Origin: Nymphaea colorata
Taxonomy: Eukaryota > Streptophyta > Magnoliopsida > Nymphaeales > Nymphaeaceae
Assembly (NCBI RefSeq): GCF_008831285.2
Contig: NC_045146.1
Coordinates: 16,197,289-16,261,288, forward strand
Direction of reading: 5' to 3'
DNA: 64,000 bases
Position 1 is the first letter of the stretch. Each line of letters begins with the position of its first letter. Below, piece after piece: positions 37,986-50,107 of the stretch. Position numbers and translations under genes: made by a program. The notes beneath the pieces are model-generated. The model was not told where the DNA came from. It made no database searches and saw only the letters and a list, made by a program, of their open reading frames with translations.

Positions 37986-40707
37986 AAGCCTACACAAATC
38001 TTGTTTTTGGTATGGCGTGATTCGCACATCATACTGATTAGTACCCGACACGCACTGACCCACAAAACTCGTTCATTATGTATCGGTGTCCTTCACCTAC
38101 TTTACTGTATGCTTTGAAAGGTCTAAAATTGTGTCGCGTCGCTAGGTATTAGTGTCCCTCAGCTAAAAATTTTAGTCGGTGATTCTTTCTAGAGGAGGAG
38201 GAGTAGCCCCCACACAAGAAAAGGCGGGGTGGGCTTCTGTCCCCTTTCCCCATTGATAGGAAGTTGTCGGTGGACTTTATTCCCCCCTCCAAATCATCCC
38301 CACTCTGATCACGTCCACGTGAGTGAGAACCCTAATCTTACTCTCTACCATGCCTTCATGTTTTTTTTGCTATTTTTACCTTCCCCACCAAATTATTCAT
38401 ATGCAAGAAACTGTGCGACGTTTCTTACAAAATCGGCTTGGTTTTGTATGTATGTGATGATGATATGTCGTCTTGTCCTAACTTTAATTTGATTGACCAT
38501 AAAGGTTTTAGCAGGACAAGAAACAAGCTAGATTCCCAGTACGCATTATAGGCATCGTGGCCCGTTTCCGCAAGAAAGTTGCTACAAGTCATGCCTTTTG
38601 TGGGGATTTATCTTGTTAATGAATCTCAATAAGAAGTTTTGCTTCCTCTTAATCTAGTTTTGCCAAACTTTAATTACTCTACTTGATTGAATGGGTTAAG
38701 GGTTTGTAGCACACAGAATAGTATATAACTGTTCCGTGACATAGCGCAAAAATTGAAGCAGATTCATGAAACACCTTCACAAATATTTTAATGAATTTGC
38801 GTCAACTTTCAAAACAAATTCATAAAACAGTTTGTAATTGTTCTATTTGACAAACAAGCCGCGATCATCTATTCTTTGAGCGAGTCAATTGTCTCGCCAC
38901 TGAACTAACCGATACAGTTAGAGTCTCGGATCTCCGGTGGCTATTTCTCCTCTAGCATATCATATGTAGAAACAATTAGTTGAAAAACTGAACAACCGGA
39001 TTGCAATATACGTAAAAGTGGTAGGTTTCTGATCAATGTTTATGTGTGAGATTCACTTGTTATAAGTGCTTCGGATTTCAAGGTGTAGTTATTACCTTTT
39101 GAAAATTTTCTTTTATTTCTTCACTTTTGTTCATTTGTTAATAGAAAAAAAAAAGAAATCTTTTGAGAGTTCAACACAAATCTATTCAATTCAAGCCAAA
39201 TCTTTTGTTTTTTTCGAAAAAGTGATTTCGCCGTTTGAATCTCTATTTCCGTTCTCTTTCAAACTAGCCTTGTATTTAGACCACGTTTTCTTCCTAAATC
39301 TTTTTAATAAATTAAGGAAATATTAAAAAAAGGGAATAAGAAAGAAAGTGAGGGGAGGACTGCTTTTGAATTCTCAATTTATTTGACCCTTCAACGGTTG
39401 GTTGGTAAAGTGATGCCTTCTTTATATGACCATAACGACTAAGAAAAGAGGAAGTTTCGCTGCAACTGCTCCTCATTGATCATAAATGACAAAAGTGCGT
39501 CAGTATTTTTAAGTTTCCTAATTACGGTTCACACTCTTGCTGACAACCTCTAACAAAGCTCTGCCTCTTTACCTTCTCCTTTTAGCTGATGGCCACAGAT
39601 CAATTGAACTCAATTAAATTGAACGAATTAACAGTGTATTTATTTTGCTTTTAGTTTAAATGAGAAGAGTTTAATTTTCAAGTTGAGATAACAGTTTGTA
39701 GATGTAAAAACATGTTCATTTGGAGACCCACTTGGGTCTTATTCCTTTGTCAGGGAATTTGTTCCGAGCAATAATATGATGTCAGGTGCAAGGGGCTTTG
39801 TTCGACTTTTTATAGAATCAATTCCTTATATTAACAAAAGAAGACATTGATATGCAAGTAAAAACATAGTAGAAATGTTGCTTGAGAGTAGAAATGTCAT
39901 TTAAAGGCACGAAAAGTAAGTTGAATATCAGAGCGATGCGAGAAAAGTAGAAGCTTCGGCTTTTAATGAACGGAGAATGAAATACTCCTCGTTGCACTTC
40001 TCGACCCACTTAAGTCTTATCGACACAAAATTGAATGAATGACATTTCACGCTCTCCTCTAAAAAAGTCACGCAAACAAAAGTGATGTTCATATATAAGT
40101 ATTTAGAAATATATGATAATTATGAGTTAAGAGTCAGAAAAGTGCTCTTAAAAATGTACTTGGAATATTTTTAAAATGAAACAAAACGAGGACGTAGAAA
40201 AAGGTCTCCTTGATGTGAACGTATTTGTGTTTCCTAGTCTCCCGAATCACTCCCATAATTGCGTTAGCTAATATCAACGTCACTTGAAAATGACTCGAGT
40301 TATCACAATGGTTTCTAAAAGTTCCAAAACACTTTTAAAATATCGCGTTCTTAACGTGCAACCTTTTCTACAGGTCCTCCTTTTCTGACATTCAGTAAAG
40401 AGATCCACATTTTCTAAAAAAAAAATTCATTTGAAAACATGATTTGTCCACAGCTTAAAACTGGTTACCAACCACCAATTTAAAATTGGTTAGAAGTTCC
40501 GAATTCCAAACCGATAAAATAGAACTTGTAGTAGTTGTTAGAAACGAAAAGGCTCCTGATTGCTAATAATAGTATCGTTCAGGAAAAAGAATCATGAGGA
40601 TTGGAAAAGAATATGCATATGCCAACTTTATTTTCGGTAGATTTTTTTACTAATAGATTGTTTTATTTTTCTCATTTGAGGGGGTAAGGTACCTACAAGA
40701 TAGCCTC

Positions 40708-40785
40708 AGGTGGTGTAACTTAGTTGGTCGGATAGCCGGTTGCCCATAATAAGTGTTCGTTTATTCGATTTCCATAAGTGTTATT
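40708..40785 (+). mobile_element. tRNA-like SINE head, relic
   Basis: GGTGTAACTTAGTTGGTCGG resembles a pol III A-box and ATTCGATTTCC, about 40 bases on, resembles a B-box. It lies directly before the first unit of the 570-bp duplication. No tail or target duplication was found. Confidence 0.3.
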
Positions 40786-40796
40786 TTTTTATATTG

Positions 40797-41905
40797 TAAA
40801 CGGTGGAATTGCGACACTTTATTTGATAGGTTTATTGTATTCTATCTAAGTTGCAACACAACACAAGACCCCAAAGACGAGAAACTGGGGGTGGGTAGGG
40901 GCTTCGGACTTCTTTTTATTATGGTAAATTGTTAACCTTCTACTCACTCAAAATATGCATACCCAACCATTGGATTCTTGATTTTCTTCAACTTATAGAT
41001 TTAACTCGGATCCTTCGTGTAGATGGAGCTCTTATAAGATTGACATGAATCTATGGTAGCCTCTCAACGTACCTGGAGAAGGGTGGTTGTCAGTTCCTTC
41101 ATTAGGTGGAAATTCAATAAAGTTCAGCGAAATGAGTGAAGACCAAAACCAGAAGAGATGCATAGAATCAAGACGAGTTGTTTTAGTTTATTCAAACACT
41201 CAAGGTTGCAGTAAGTATATACAGTTGCATGCTTGTTTGACTGTTGATTTTTTGTGAACGAAAGAAACTATATAAGACTTTTAGAAGTGTCAAACTTGGT
41301 GACCCATGAAATCGAAATCTATCATGTTATGTTTCAATATCGAAGACCTTCTCTTGTCATGAATCATAAATGGTACAATTGTGACACTCTATTTGACAGG
41401 TGCATCGTGCATCCTAAGGCTCAGAGGGCAGGAGGAATGGAGGTCCGGAGAGGCTTTCAAACCTCTTACTAACTCGAAACTTATGTACAAGATACATGCA
41501 CCAAAAGGAACCAACCCTAACTATTGGATTCTTGATTTTCTTCAACTTATAGATTCAAGTCAGATCCTTCATGTAGATGGAGCTCTCATACGATGAACAC
41601 GAGTCCATGAAAACCTCTCCACGTATCTGCAGAAGGATGGTTCTCAGTTCCTACTTCATCCATTTCTTCTGAGTCCTGCTTGTTATGTAGCAAGTCAATA
41701 AAGTACAGGGAAATAATGAAGACGAAACCAAAAGAGATGCATGGAATGAAGACGAGTTGTTTTGAATCTATTCAAATTCTCAAAATTATAGTCATAAGTA
41801 TATACAGTTGCATGCTTATTTGACTCTTCGTTTTTTTGTGAATGAGAGAAACTATAAAGACTTTTAGAAGTACCAAACTTGGCGACGCATAAAGTCGAAA
41901 TCTCG
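40797..41905. repeat. Tandem duplication, period about 570 bp
   Basis: Unit 1 runs from 40797 (GGTGGAATTGCGACACTTTA) and unit 2 from 41367 (GGTACAATTGTGACACTCTA). Both then share the blocks TTGGATTCTTGATTTTCTTC, a GTAGATGGAGCTCT block, CAATAAAGT, GAAGACGAGTTG-like text, TATACAGTTGCATGCTT and ACTTTTAGAAGT in the same order. Units have diverged by many substitutions and small gaps. Each unit holds an AATAAA-type signal, but no protein frame is conserved between the two. Confidence 0.85.
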
Positions 41906-42715
41906 AATAATTTCTCTTGTCCACGACCATGAAAGCCTCTTTGTTTTATTGCATCAGCCTTAAATCAAGGAGGAGATGATCTTTAAGCAGCCTGAGCGCT
42001 CTTTCTCTTTGAATCAATGACAAGGTTGATATTGTGACATCGGTCATCAATCGAAGATCACTTAGTCCAACTTCTTGAAGTTCATTAAAGGCTACAGGTC
42101 GAGTTAAAGTAGACCATATAATAAATTTCCTATTTACAAGGTCAAGGATGAAGACATATTTATATCAATAGTCAACTCATTGATGTAATGGAACCTAACT
42201 TTAACTAACCTACTAACCCAAATAGACCTACCGTATAAGTCGTTAATCTGGACCTGTTCGGCTAGTGTTTTGACCCCACCCACCTGCCTGGTCATCCTAG
42301 TGTACAATATCGTGACGCCTTTTTCTTCATATTTAAGAATTCATTAACCAATTGACAACGTCAAGACTTAGCTCCTTACAAATCCAATCAACATATTTGA
42401 CAATAATATTCTTGATTTTGCTACCAATTTTATTATGAAAATAATAGGTCGATTGTATACACACGATCTGGTGAGCAGATCTTATAATTCAACCTTCGTT
42501 AAGCATATACCAAAGTATTCAAATTGAAATAATGCAGCATACATCTATTTCATGACCTTTAACGCTTGGTGTATATGATACTACTCCAACATAGTAGTGC
42601 GTTAGTTTGGTTGCTTATTTTAGTACCAAACAGGATACCGAACCAACCTAATCCATCCCAAGGACAAGAGGCATTAGGATAAGAGCAGGTTTCTTTCTGG
42701 AACATCACATCCTTG

Positions 42716-42993
42716 AGGGTGTGTTTGATTTCATCGTGTCTAAGATGTGAGGTGATTTATGACTTTAGGATCTTAGATCCCAGGATTTTAGATCCTTGAT
42801 CTTCAATTTGGATATGAAAGATGCAGGGATTACAACCTGGGTTTGTAATCTTGCGTCAAGCGCTTGAGATTGGATTTGAGGCATAATAGTGATCTTAAAT
42901 CTATAGTTTTTTATTAATTCTATAAGTTTAAAGTGGGTTTTATCGAATCAGATCTCAAATCTAAGATCCGGAGCAATCAAATTCATGTAAACC
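42716..42993. mobile_element. MITE candidate, about 280 bp
   Basis: The left end GTGTTTGATTTCATCGTGTC then TAAGAT matches, inverted, the right end GAATTTGATTGCTCCGGATC then TTAGAT. Inside are several copies of the motif CTTAGATC and its variants. No coding capacity and no clear target duplication. Confidence 0.5.
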
Positions 42994-44186
42994 ATCTACT
43001 CAAATTGTGAATACATTATTATTGTGAAAACTAGATTAATGCAAAGAAATACATTAATTAAATACTTAACATTGTCAACCTTATGCAAATATTTGTAATA
43101 TAAAGTAATGGATGATTTGTGCCAATCTTAAAGCATGTGTGCTAGGGTTTCGTTATCTCTAGGAAAAAATAAGTCCTAAGTAATGGAGTACTGTCCTTGT
43201 GACACAACTTCTAATATGGATTAAGAACGTCAAATTCTTCATTCCAATGGTACAACCTAACTCGTTACTGGAGTGATTACATTCGTATATGTGCTGTTTT
43301 CGCGTTATATTGTAAAATACATGTCAGTAAAATACTTGACTTCATTTGCAAGTATATTTCAAAAATAAAACTTAATATTCTAATACTAAATACAGCAAAA
43401 GATATTCCGGCATAATAGTTTTTAAGCATTATATAAATCTGCGGTAATTAAGAAATCTCACTTCCACGTGCAGGGTTCCGGTCTTCTTTATTTAAATTTG
43501 TCAAAAAGTCTGACAATTAGTTAATTAAAATACGCCATAACTAGAACATGCATATCCTTATTTTTGTATTATTTAGTGAATATTTTACATTTTAATATTT
43601 TTTTTCATTGAAAAGGTTTACATTAAAAAATTATGAAAGTTTTTTATTGAAATCTGAAAAATTATGGCCTAGTTTCTAATATTCAGCAGGAAAAGCGTTG
43701 GGCATATGTAATACGCTATAACATGCAAAAACGCAACTCTTTTGGTCATTAAAAAAAGTGAAAATAGAAAAATATTTTTTTGTAACCGGAAAAATTAGGG
43801 TTTAGGCAGAGACCAACCTGCAGGTTAGTTTCTAGCTAAACCCATGTTAGGAACCTGATTCTATTGTCAAATATTAATGTTCAAACCAAGTATTAGAAAT
43901 AATCTTATGCTGTTTCAATCCAAATTCTTTAACTCTAAGGTCCAAGTCCGAACCCTAACCCTGGTCAACCCAGCCCTTATTCACCACACACAATTTCTAA
44001 TCCTCTCTATGTGTGATCGCTTTGGGCTCGAATTCAAAGATCTGAGTCGTGTTTTACAGTTAATCTAGGTCACAACCTGGCTCGGATTTCATGCGCGTGT
44101 ATATCTTTTGTTGGATCTTGAACTGGTAAGATATGGATTTCCTTTTGTTTTTCAAATCCAAATCAAATCCCTTTGGTGGGGTTGAG

Positions 44187-44374
44187 AAGGAGCAGCCAGA
44201 AATTTTTCATAAAGCAGGCCGAATTAAAGTTTATAAATTTTGATTAAGACCGAAATTTCATTTTTCAAAATTTTTATATAGAACAAGTGAATTTTTTTTA
44301 AAATTTACATATAAATTTAAAAAGAAAATTGAGGTGGGGCCAGGGCCCAAGCGGGACCTACGTTGGCTCCAAGA
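44187..44374 (-). mobile_element. hAT-type MITE copy
   Basis: Read on the minus strand: GGAGCCAACG..., then GGGCCCTGGCCCCAC, then an A/T-rich core with TCTATATAAAAATTTTGAAA, then AACTTTAATTCGGCC. This aligns block by block with the copy at 33130-33307, in the opposite orientation. Flanking sequence repeats AGAAGG on both sides, possibly what remains of the target duplication. Confidence 0.65.
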
Positions 44375-44439
44375 AGGAGGTACATGTAGTTCGAGTTTGA
44401 GTTGCACTCTACTCTATCGACCATGAAATAAGTCTCTTG

Positions 44440-44656
44440 GGGAGTGTTTGGATGACACCCCAAAGCCAGGTTTTGAAGGCAGAACCTGGCTTTGCTTCCA
44501 AAACAAGATTTTTGAGGTGTTTTGATGTCATGAAAACTAGGTTTTAGGAAATCCCAGTTTTGACAAAACCTGGCTTTGTAAAATGGAGTAAAATACTTGA
44601 CCCCCTTTAGGTTATTCATACGAAACCAGGCTTTCAATGTATCATCCAAACAAACC
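44440..44656. mobile_element. MITE with GTTTGGATGA termini
   Basis: The left end TGTTTGGATGACACCCCAAA then GCCAGGTTTT matches, inverted, the right end TTGTTTGGATGATACATTGA then AAGCCTGGTTT. Inside, AACCTGGCTTTG and AAAACCTGG motifs recur in both orientations, so the single strand could fold along most of its length. No coding capacity. Confidence 0.65.
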
Positions 44657-45143
44657 AACCACGTTTTAATGGTTTTCATAAAATCAAGTTTTCACAAAAC
44701 TGGATTAGATAACATAACATTTTTCAAACATTCATCTTCCTCCGCTTCGTGTATCCGTTTTCTTGCCTTCACTTACTGGTAAAACAGGACAAAATATAAA
44801 TGAAAGAATTATAAATTTTCCCAACAATAGATGGTTGAAGAACACAGAGTGGTTGAATTGAATTCCCTTGAATGCTTATTATATATGTGCCCATTTATGG
44901 CTCTGCATAGTACATGTAGAACGACACCTTCATATGCGCGCATTTACTAGTCATAAGTGTTCATGATAAGGAAAAATGAGCACCACCAGCATGGTGGCAT
45001 TGATGTTCAACCACTCACGATCTACAAATGTCATCGAACCAAGTCCAGTGGGCCAACTAAGCTTGACCGGGCAGGATCCAAGACTGAGCTGAATTAGAAC
45101 CCAATGAAATCCTCTTCAAGTTTCATAGCGTAATCTTGGGGAT

Positions 45144-45288
45144 CATTTGACATTAGGAACATCCAGCGAGTGTTTGTTTCATGTAAGTGCATATTTTAAA
45201 ACATTTCTACAAGAGTTTCGTGAATCTTCTCCAATTTTGGGGTACAATAATGAATGAAACACTCACATGGTGTTGCTAAGGCCAAATG
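45144..45288. mobile_element. MITE with about 33-bp terminal inverted repeats
   Basis: The left arm CATTTGACATTAGGAACATC then CAGCGAGTGTTT pairs with the inverted right arm CATTTGGCCTTAGCAACACC then ATGTGAGTGTTT, about 25 of 33 positions matching. 145 bp long with no coding capacity. Confidence 0.65.
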
Positions 45289-45418
45289 GCCCTTTTTATG
45301 AGTTATTTGATCATAAGAACAACTTATAGTTGTTTCATGATTATGTATAAAAAATTAGAATAAATTAATGAAAACTCTTTAAAGACTGTTTCATAAATCT
45401 AGTCCAATCTTTAGGGTA

Positions 45419-46090
45419 TGTTGATGCAGATCCTGAAGAAGGTAGACCCAGATCCAACTTATTTGGGAACATAATGAGATTTACTAGTTGGTTAAAGTTT
45501 TGTCTTATGTTTTGGATTTTGTTTGGTTATTTGGACCTTAGTCCTGATCCTGAATATAATGTACTAGATCCATATTTATGTAACTGGATCTAGCTACTTT
45601 CCAATACCTGTAAATGGATCCAGATCTGAAATCCATCCCTGTCTCGATATAAAGGGACGTAAGTTCATTTTGTAAAGACGGTTGAAAAGTTGAAAGTTGA
45701 AAAAGAAAAGAAAAATTCAAGCTTTGTTAGTTTTCCTCTGTTCTTCTTGTTCGTTTAGTAATTTGCTTGAGTTTTAAGAGTAGTATTAGCTTAGTTGTGA
45801 GTGTAGACGGATTAGGGTTCATTAATCTTAATCTGTCTTGCATTACATGTTCCTAGAAAGTGTTCGACACACACCAAACAGAAAGACGAGTCCCGTTGAA
45901 GTACATTGGTAAGGCCATGAAAGCATTTGCAAGCCGTTCAGATGGAAGTATTATCACAAGAGGGTGGCAATAAGATCTAAAAGCTTCATTTGTGGCTACG
46001 CCAAATTCCATTGAATCTGATTTTTGATGTAATGTAGATTATCCCAATCTGAACTGTTCACAATCCTTTGCGCAGTTGGTATCAGGAATG
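45419..46090 (+). mobile_element. Probable Ty1/copia LTR fossil with primer-binding-site-like end
   Basis: The stretch starts TGTTGATGCAGATCC, has a TATAAA box at 45648-45653 followed by a pyrimidine-rich leader, and ends in CA near 46073. It is followed by TTGGTATCAGG, which resembles the initiator-methionine tRNA primer site of copia elements. No gag or pol homology follows, so it is a solo-type or heavily degraded remnant of an old insertion. The boundaries are approximate. Confidence 0.4.
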
Positions 46091-46286
46091 GTGCACCGAG
46101 AAACTTGCAGAAAGATAATGTTTGTAACTTATAATGACAACTACAGTGGCTTCATTTGATGCAGGATCTTTGTTTTCACTGTGTCTTCTTCTGTCATCTG
46201 AAAATACATTTTCAACAAAATTTGAATCTGCCAAGTTTGTTGGCATTAGGAGTCATATATGCTGGAACTGATATATCAAAGTCTTC

Positions 46287-46463
46287 TCAAAGGTCCAATT
46301 GGTGTAGTTGAGCAGCATATGACTCTACAGCATCCTCTACCACGATGTGCTCCACTGTTACCTGAGCTTGTTTATGTCTAATCTCTAACTCCACAGCATT
46401 CATGAAATTGCTGCAGATCACCTCAATGCAAAGCGCTGGTCGTTGCAAACCCGGCCATCCTCT
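46287..46463 (-). other. Unexplained 58-codon open frame, possible gene relic
   Basis: Between an upstream in-frame stop and TGA at 46287-46289, this frame reads a plausible hydrophilic, probably helical peptide: PALCIEVICSNFMNAVELEI, then KQAQVTVEHIVVEDAVESYA. It has no ATG near its beginning, and GATCTGCAG inside it could be a splice acceptor. It may be the last exon of a gene whose other exons are lost. No family recognised. Confidence 0.25.
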
Positions 46464-46508
46464 CTATACATCAACCTATTCAGAGTCGAGTGGATTGGCT
46501 CCCCATGT

Positions 46509-46833
46509 GGTTGTTTGGTAGCAAATACATTTTGCGAGCGTCTTATAATTTTGTCTCAAATATTGAGATAGGTTTATAGGACAGTGTAACTATTGTTCCA
46601 TGAACATGTTCCAATCTTTGGGCAGATTAATGGGACATTTACAAGATCTTCCCATTGCCAAACTACCATTAGAGGTTGTTTGGTAGCAAAGACATTATGT
46701 GAGTGTTTCATGAACGTGTTTCAAATATTAGGGCAATTCATAAAATGCTAAAACTTATGTTTTATGAATTTGGTCTAATCTTTGAATTCATGAAACACAC
46801 ATAAATAAAATATCTTTACTGCCAAACGACATA
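46509..46833. mobile_element. Two adjacent copies of a GTTGTTTGGTAGCAAA MITE
   Basis: Copy 1 (about 46509-46665) and copy 2 (about 46675-46833) both begin GTTGTTTGGTAGCAAA and end with the inverted counterpart (CCAAACTAC and CTGCCAAACGAC). Both carry CATGAAC, CAAATATT and ATCTTTG motifs inside. They are non-coding. Confidence 0.55.
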
Positions 46834-46951
46834 CTTAGAGCGGGATAATGTATGTGCCTGAACGAAATATGCAGTTTCACATAAAACACTGAACAAAGAT
46901 GAAACCAAGAAAATTATGATTTTGAACAACTGACCTCATGATTTGCCATAG

Positions 46952-47296
46952 TTAGAGGTTGATGTGCTGATCTCTTAGAAAATTCCAACACTCGGAATAT
47001 TTATCGGCATGCATGATTAGTCTTCCACTTTTCCGTGCAGATTGCACCATGTGCATAGCAACCACTTTATCAGGGCCAGCTTTGGAGCTCCGGAGTGAAT
47101 TTATGTCTCCCATCTTGGAAAAAAGTGTCAGCAAAAGCAGTAGCTTTGTCCTTAGTAATATAAAAATTGCAATTCAAGCCAAAATCACCAAATGAGTTTG
47201 CCATTAGAACATCAATCTATCAAGAAAAATTGTAAGCTCATCAGCCAGCAGTGCTTTGCTTTGCTTCTGTCCACCGCTGAGACTCTGAATTGGCCT
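46952..47296 (-). pseudogene. ABCI10: ABCI10-like plastid ABC ATPase gene, relic
   Basis: After a good acceptor (TATTTCAG), the frame reads RPIQSLSGGQKQSKALLADE then LTIFLD. This is the ABC signature LSGGQ followed by a remnant of the Walker B region. About 14 residues between GGQKQ and the LLxDEL motif, present in intact proteins, are missing. After an intron-like gap, GDINSLRSSK, then (with a further deletion) YAHGAICTE, then in another frame SGRLIMHADK can be aligned with the C-terminal part of plant ABCI10 (NAP13), a non-intrinsic ABC ATPase. The conserved WVTHRLEEL block is gone. No upstream exon was found, so only the last two exons survive in broken form. Confidence 0.65.
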
Positions 47297-48805
47297 CTGA
47301 AATACACAAGAGGAAAATGTTAAAAGAATGAACAAAAAAACAAAATTTTACTTCTCGAAACTCCTCTAAGGGAGACTCAACTTTCCATAACATCACGTAG
47401 CAAAGAATGCAGTATTCCTGTTATCAAACACCCTCAGGCTTAATAGCTTTGAATCTCAAATACAAGGCTCGTCCAAAATTCACATGTCCCACTCTTTAAA
47501 GAAACTGTGGATCCTTTTTCTAACTCCATCTTAGGTAGCAAAAACTTCATATCCATAAATTTCAGACCCAAAACCCTTTGCGCGGTTCGGCCTAGGGATC
47601 TGTCTAGCTTGAATTTAAACCAGTTGGATTTGGATCACCTAAGTATACAAAATCAGCCAAATAGATCCAAATTAAGCAGAAAAGTTAGACCTGTAAACAT
47701 GCAGGACTCAGTTTTGCCCCGAAGAAATCGAATCCGAACAAATGATGAACTTTTCCTTTGTCCCTCGAGAAGATGCAAATACAAAAAATCGACGTGTTTG
47801 TTCTCGTCTCTTTTTTTTTTTACAAGGAAAAGTTGTGGACGCTCATTGGATCCCGTCATACTTCTCTTATGAGCAAATACGGTCAGTCCGTCGATTAGCC
47901 GGGCCCCATAAATTTCTTTTCCTCCCTTTCTTTCTACTTTTGTCCGGAACAGAACAATTAGCGGCATTTTCGACGGTGTAAATTCATCCCTCCCTCCATA
48001 TAATTACGACACCATTTTCAAGATCAACCCCCTTACAACGCAATTTTCTCGTTTCGCTTTGCCTTTGCAGCAAAGAATCGATGCCTGAAATATAACAATT
48101 TCTTGTCTTCTTTCGGGTCGACGCCGAGTGCCTAAAGCAATGCTCCCTAGATCTACCATTTATAGCTCTATTATTGCCTTGCGAAATGAGGATCGGTCGC
48201 CGTTCATGGAGGAATGATGCGATCACTCACTCTCTGAAATCTGTCAATGGCTGCAAAATGTTGCTTCGAATTCTGCGACACGCGGACGCTCCACTTTGCC
48301 CTCTCGTCCTCTCCATCCATATATTATTGAATTGAATGATGTTCTGAAAGGCGCTACCAACGAATCACAAAAACATGCTCATGTTTGGACATTTAATTGC
48401 GTCGATTAGACTACAGTGACATTGGGAGATTTCCTTGCTCCTGTTTTCTTTCTTGTCCTGGTTTCCATTCTCTAATTCAAGATATATCCTTTTTTATTCC
48501 TCTCTGTTCTTGATCTTCGACTAAATCTTTCTTTTTCTGTTAGACTTCGCCTTTACATCACGTACAAAGATCGGATCAGATGTGAAGAGGAAGATCTAAG
48601 ACGCCGAAAAACATATGTTGCCTGTCGGTTGGCACCTTGATGCCTGTCGTTAGAAAGCTGTCTCGAAAGTGACTAAAGGTAACTTAATTTCCCTCTATTC
48701 CTCCACCGGGCCCTTCGTCCAGCTAACCACCAGAACCAAACTGATGACCAGATTTTTACCGATCAGCTATGTTATGTTAAGTCTTGTTTTTCCAAACAAG
48801 TGACA

Positions 48806-48850
48806 TTATATATATATATATATAATGAGAGAGAGAGAGAGAGAGAGAGC
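48806..48850. repeat. (AT)n(GA)n compound microsatellite
   Basis: Alternating AT then alternating GA, about 45 bases in all. Confidence 0.95.
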
Positions 48851-50051
48851 TTGCCCTGCTAAAAAATGGATGTTTGTATGTAATGTCAGGTTTATGCTTT
48901 AATTTTTCGGATACCTGAAACCGACAATGTTCATTAGATCCCCAGGACCACATAATCAATCCTCTGAGTCCTCCTGCTACCATTAATAATAAAATCCCCG
49001 AAAGATGTACATGAAGCAGAAGCCCATAAGCAGTGATTTTGAAAAATATTAAATTAAAGACGAGGAGCCGGATTCCAGTAAACTATGTGAAGCAGGAACC
49101 ACGTTCCGAGCGAAAACACCCATGCTTTCCGGTGAGTGTGGTCTCTGCAACTTTACTTTGATCTTGTAATCAGGAATGGCCTTAAATAATTCCTCTGTTC
49201 GTCAGGGTCCACTGGTCTCCAACATATTGCGTTGTACTCTCCTTGGCTGCAACGGCAACCATGGGGAGGAGGCACTGACACGTTTCCATCGACAGAGCTG
49301 ATCCATCCTAGCGTTTGATGATCTTCATAATTTTAGATTCATACCATCCATCGAACTGGGACGAAATTCTTCTCTTCAATCATTATAACACCTTTTTTGT
49401 GTGTTTGTCTATGTAATGGAGAACACAAGGTTCAGAGTTGCGTCGGTGCTTAATATGAGATAAGTGTACCTTCAGCTGGGTGTAGTACCAAAGCTCATTA
49501 GATATAAAAGCATAGCATCCACAAACATGGAATTCAATCCAGGATTAACTCGTGATCAAGGTTTATACAGCAGCTAAAATCTCAAATATAGATCTTGAAT
49601 AAGTGAATTATGAAAGTCGAGACCAGTCAGAAAAGCTATGCCACATCAAATCTATGGATTTAAGATTATTGGCTTTCAAGATGTTTTTCTACACGATGAG
49701 ACCCACTTTTCATTTTACGAGCTTGTTTGCAAACAAGGGTTCAGGAACACAGTGTTTCGAGCGGCAAGCAACACATGGAGCATCTATTCTCAGCAATGCA
49801 AATCCGAGCCGTTCTCACAGCCGACGTTTGTGCGTTCCGTTCGCGAGAAATGTCTCCAACTCCAATAAGCCTGATTTTGTTCCTTGAAGCTCTGGAAATT
49901 GGTTGGTCTCTCCGCCATGTTGAAATCTCTCTGGTTCTCCCTTGAGTCCTCGACCGTGTTGAAGTTTCCGCTTATTCTTCGCTCTGGATTGAGCCTGGTT
50001 AAACTTCTCTCAGAACTCAAAGGTCTCCTCCGCACTGATGAATGATGATGA

Positions 50052-50076
50052 TCTCTCTCTCTCTCTCTCTCTCTCT
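50052..50076. repeat. (CT)n microsatellite in receptor-kinase promoter
   Basis: About 25 bases of CT, roughly 300 bases upstream of the receptor-kinase start. CT/GA tracts near plant promoters often lie close to the transcription start. Confidence 0.85.
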
Positions 50077-50107
50077 TCATCTTTGCTCTCCATGAAGTCT
50101 GTGACAA

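Noticed and set aside
38890-38950. tRNA-like A-box (minus-strand TTAGTTCAGTGGCGAG)
   Set aside because: No acceptable B-box or cloverleaf could be formed; no tRNA gene was confirmed anywhere in the window.
44317-44679. 120-codon minus-strand frame
   Set aside because: It is the translation of two MITEs placed side by side, not a gene.
47507-47872. 121-codon plus-strand frame
   Set aside because: Composition is low-complexity and Ser/Arg/Leu-rich without motif; it crosses a poly-T tract.
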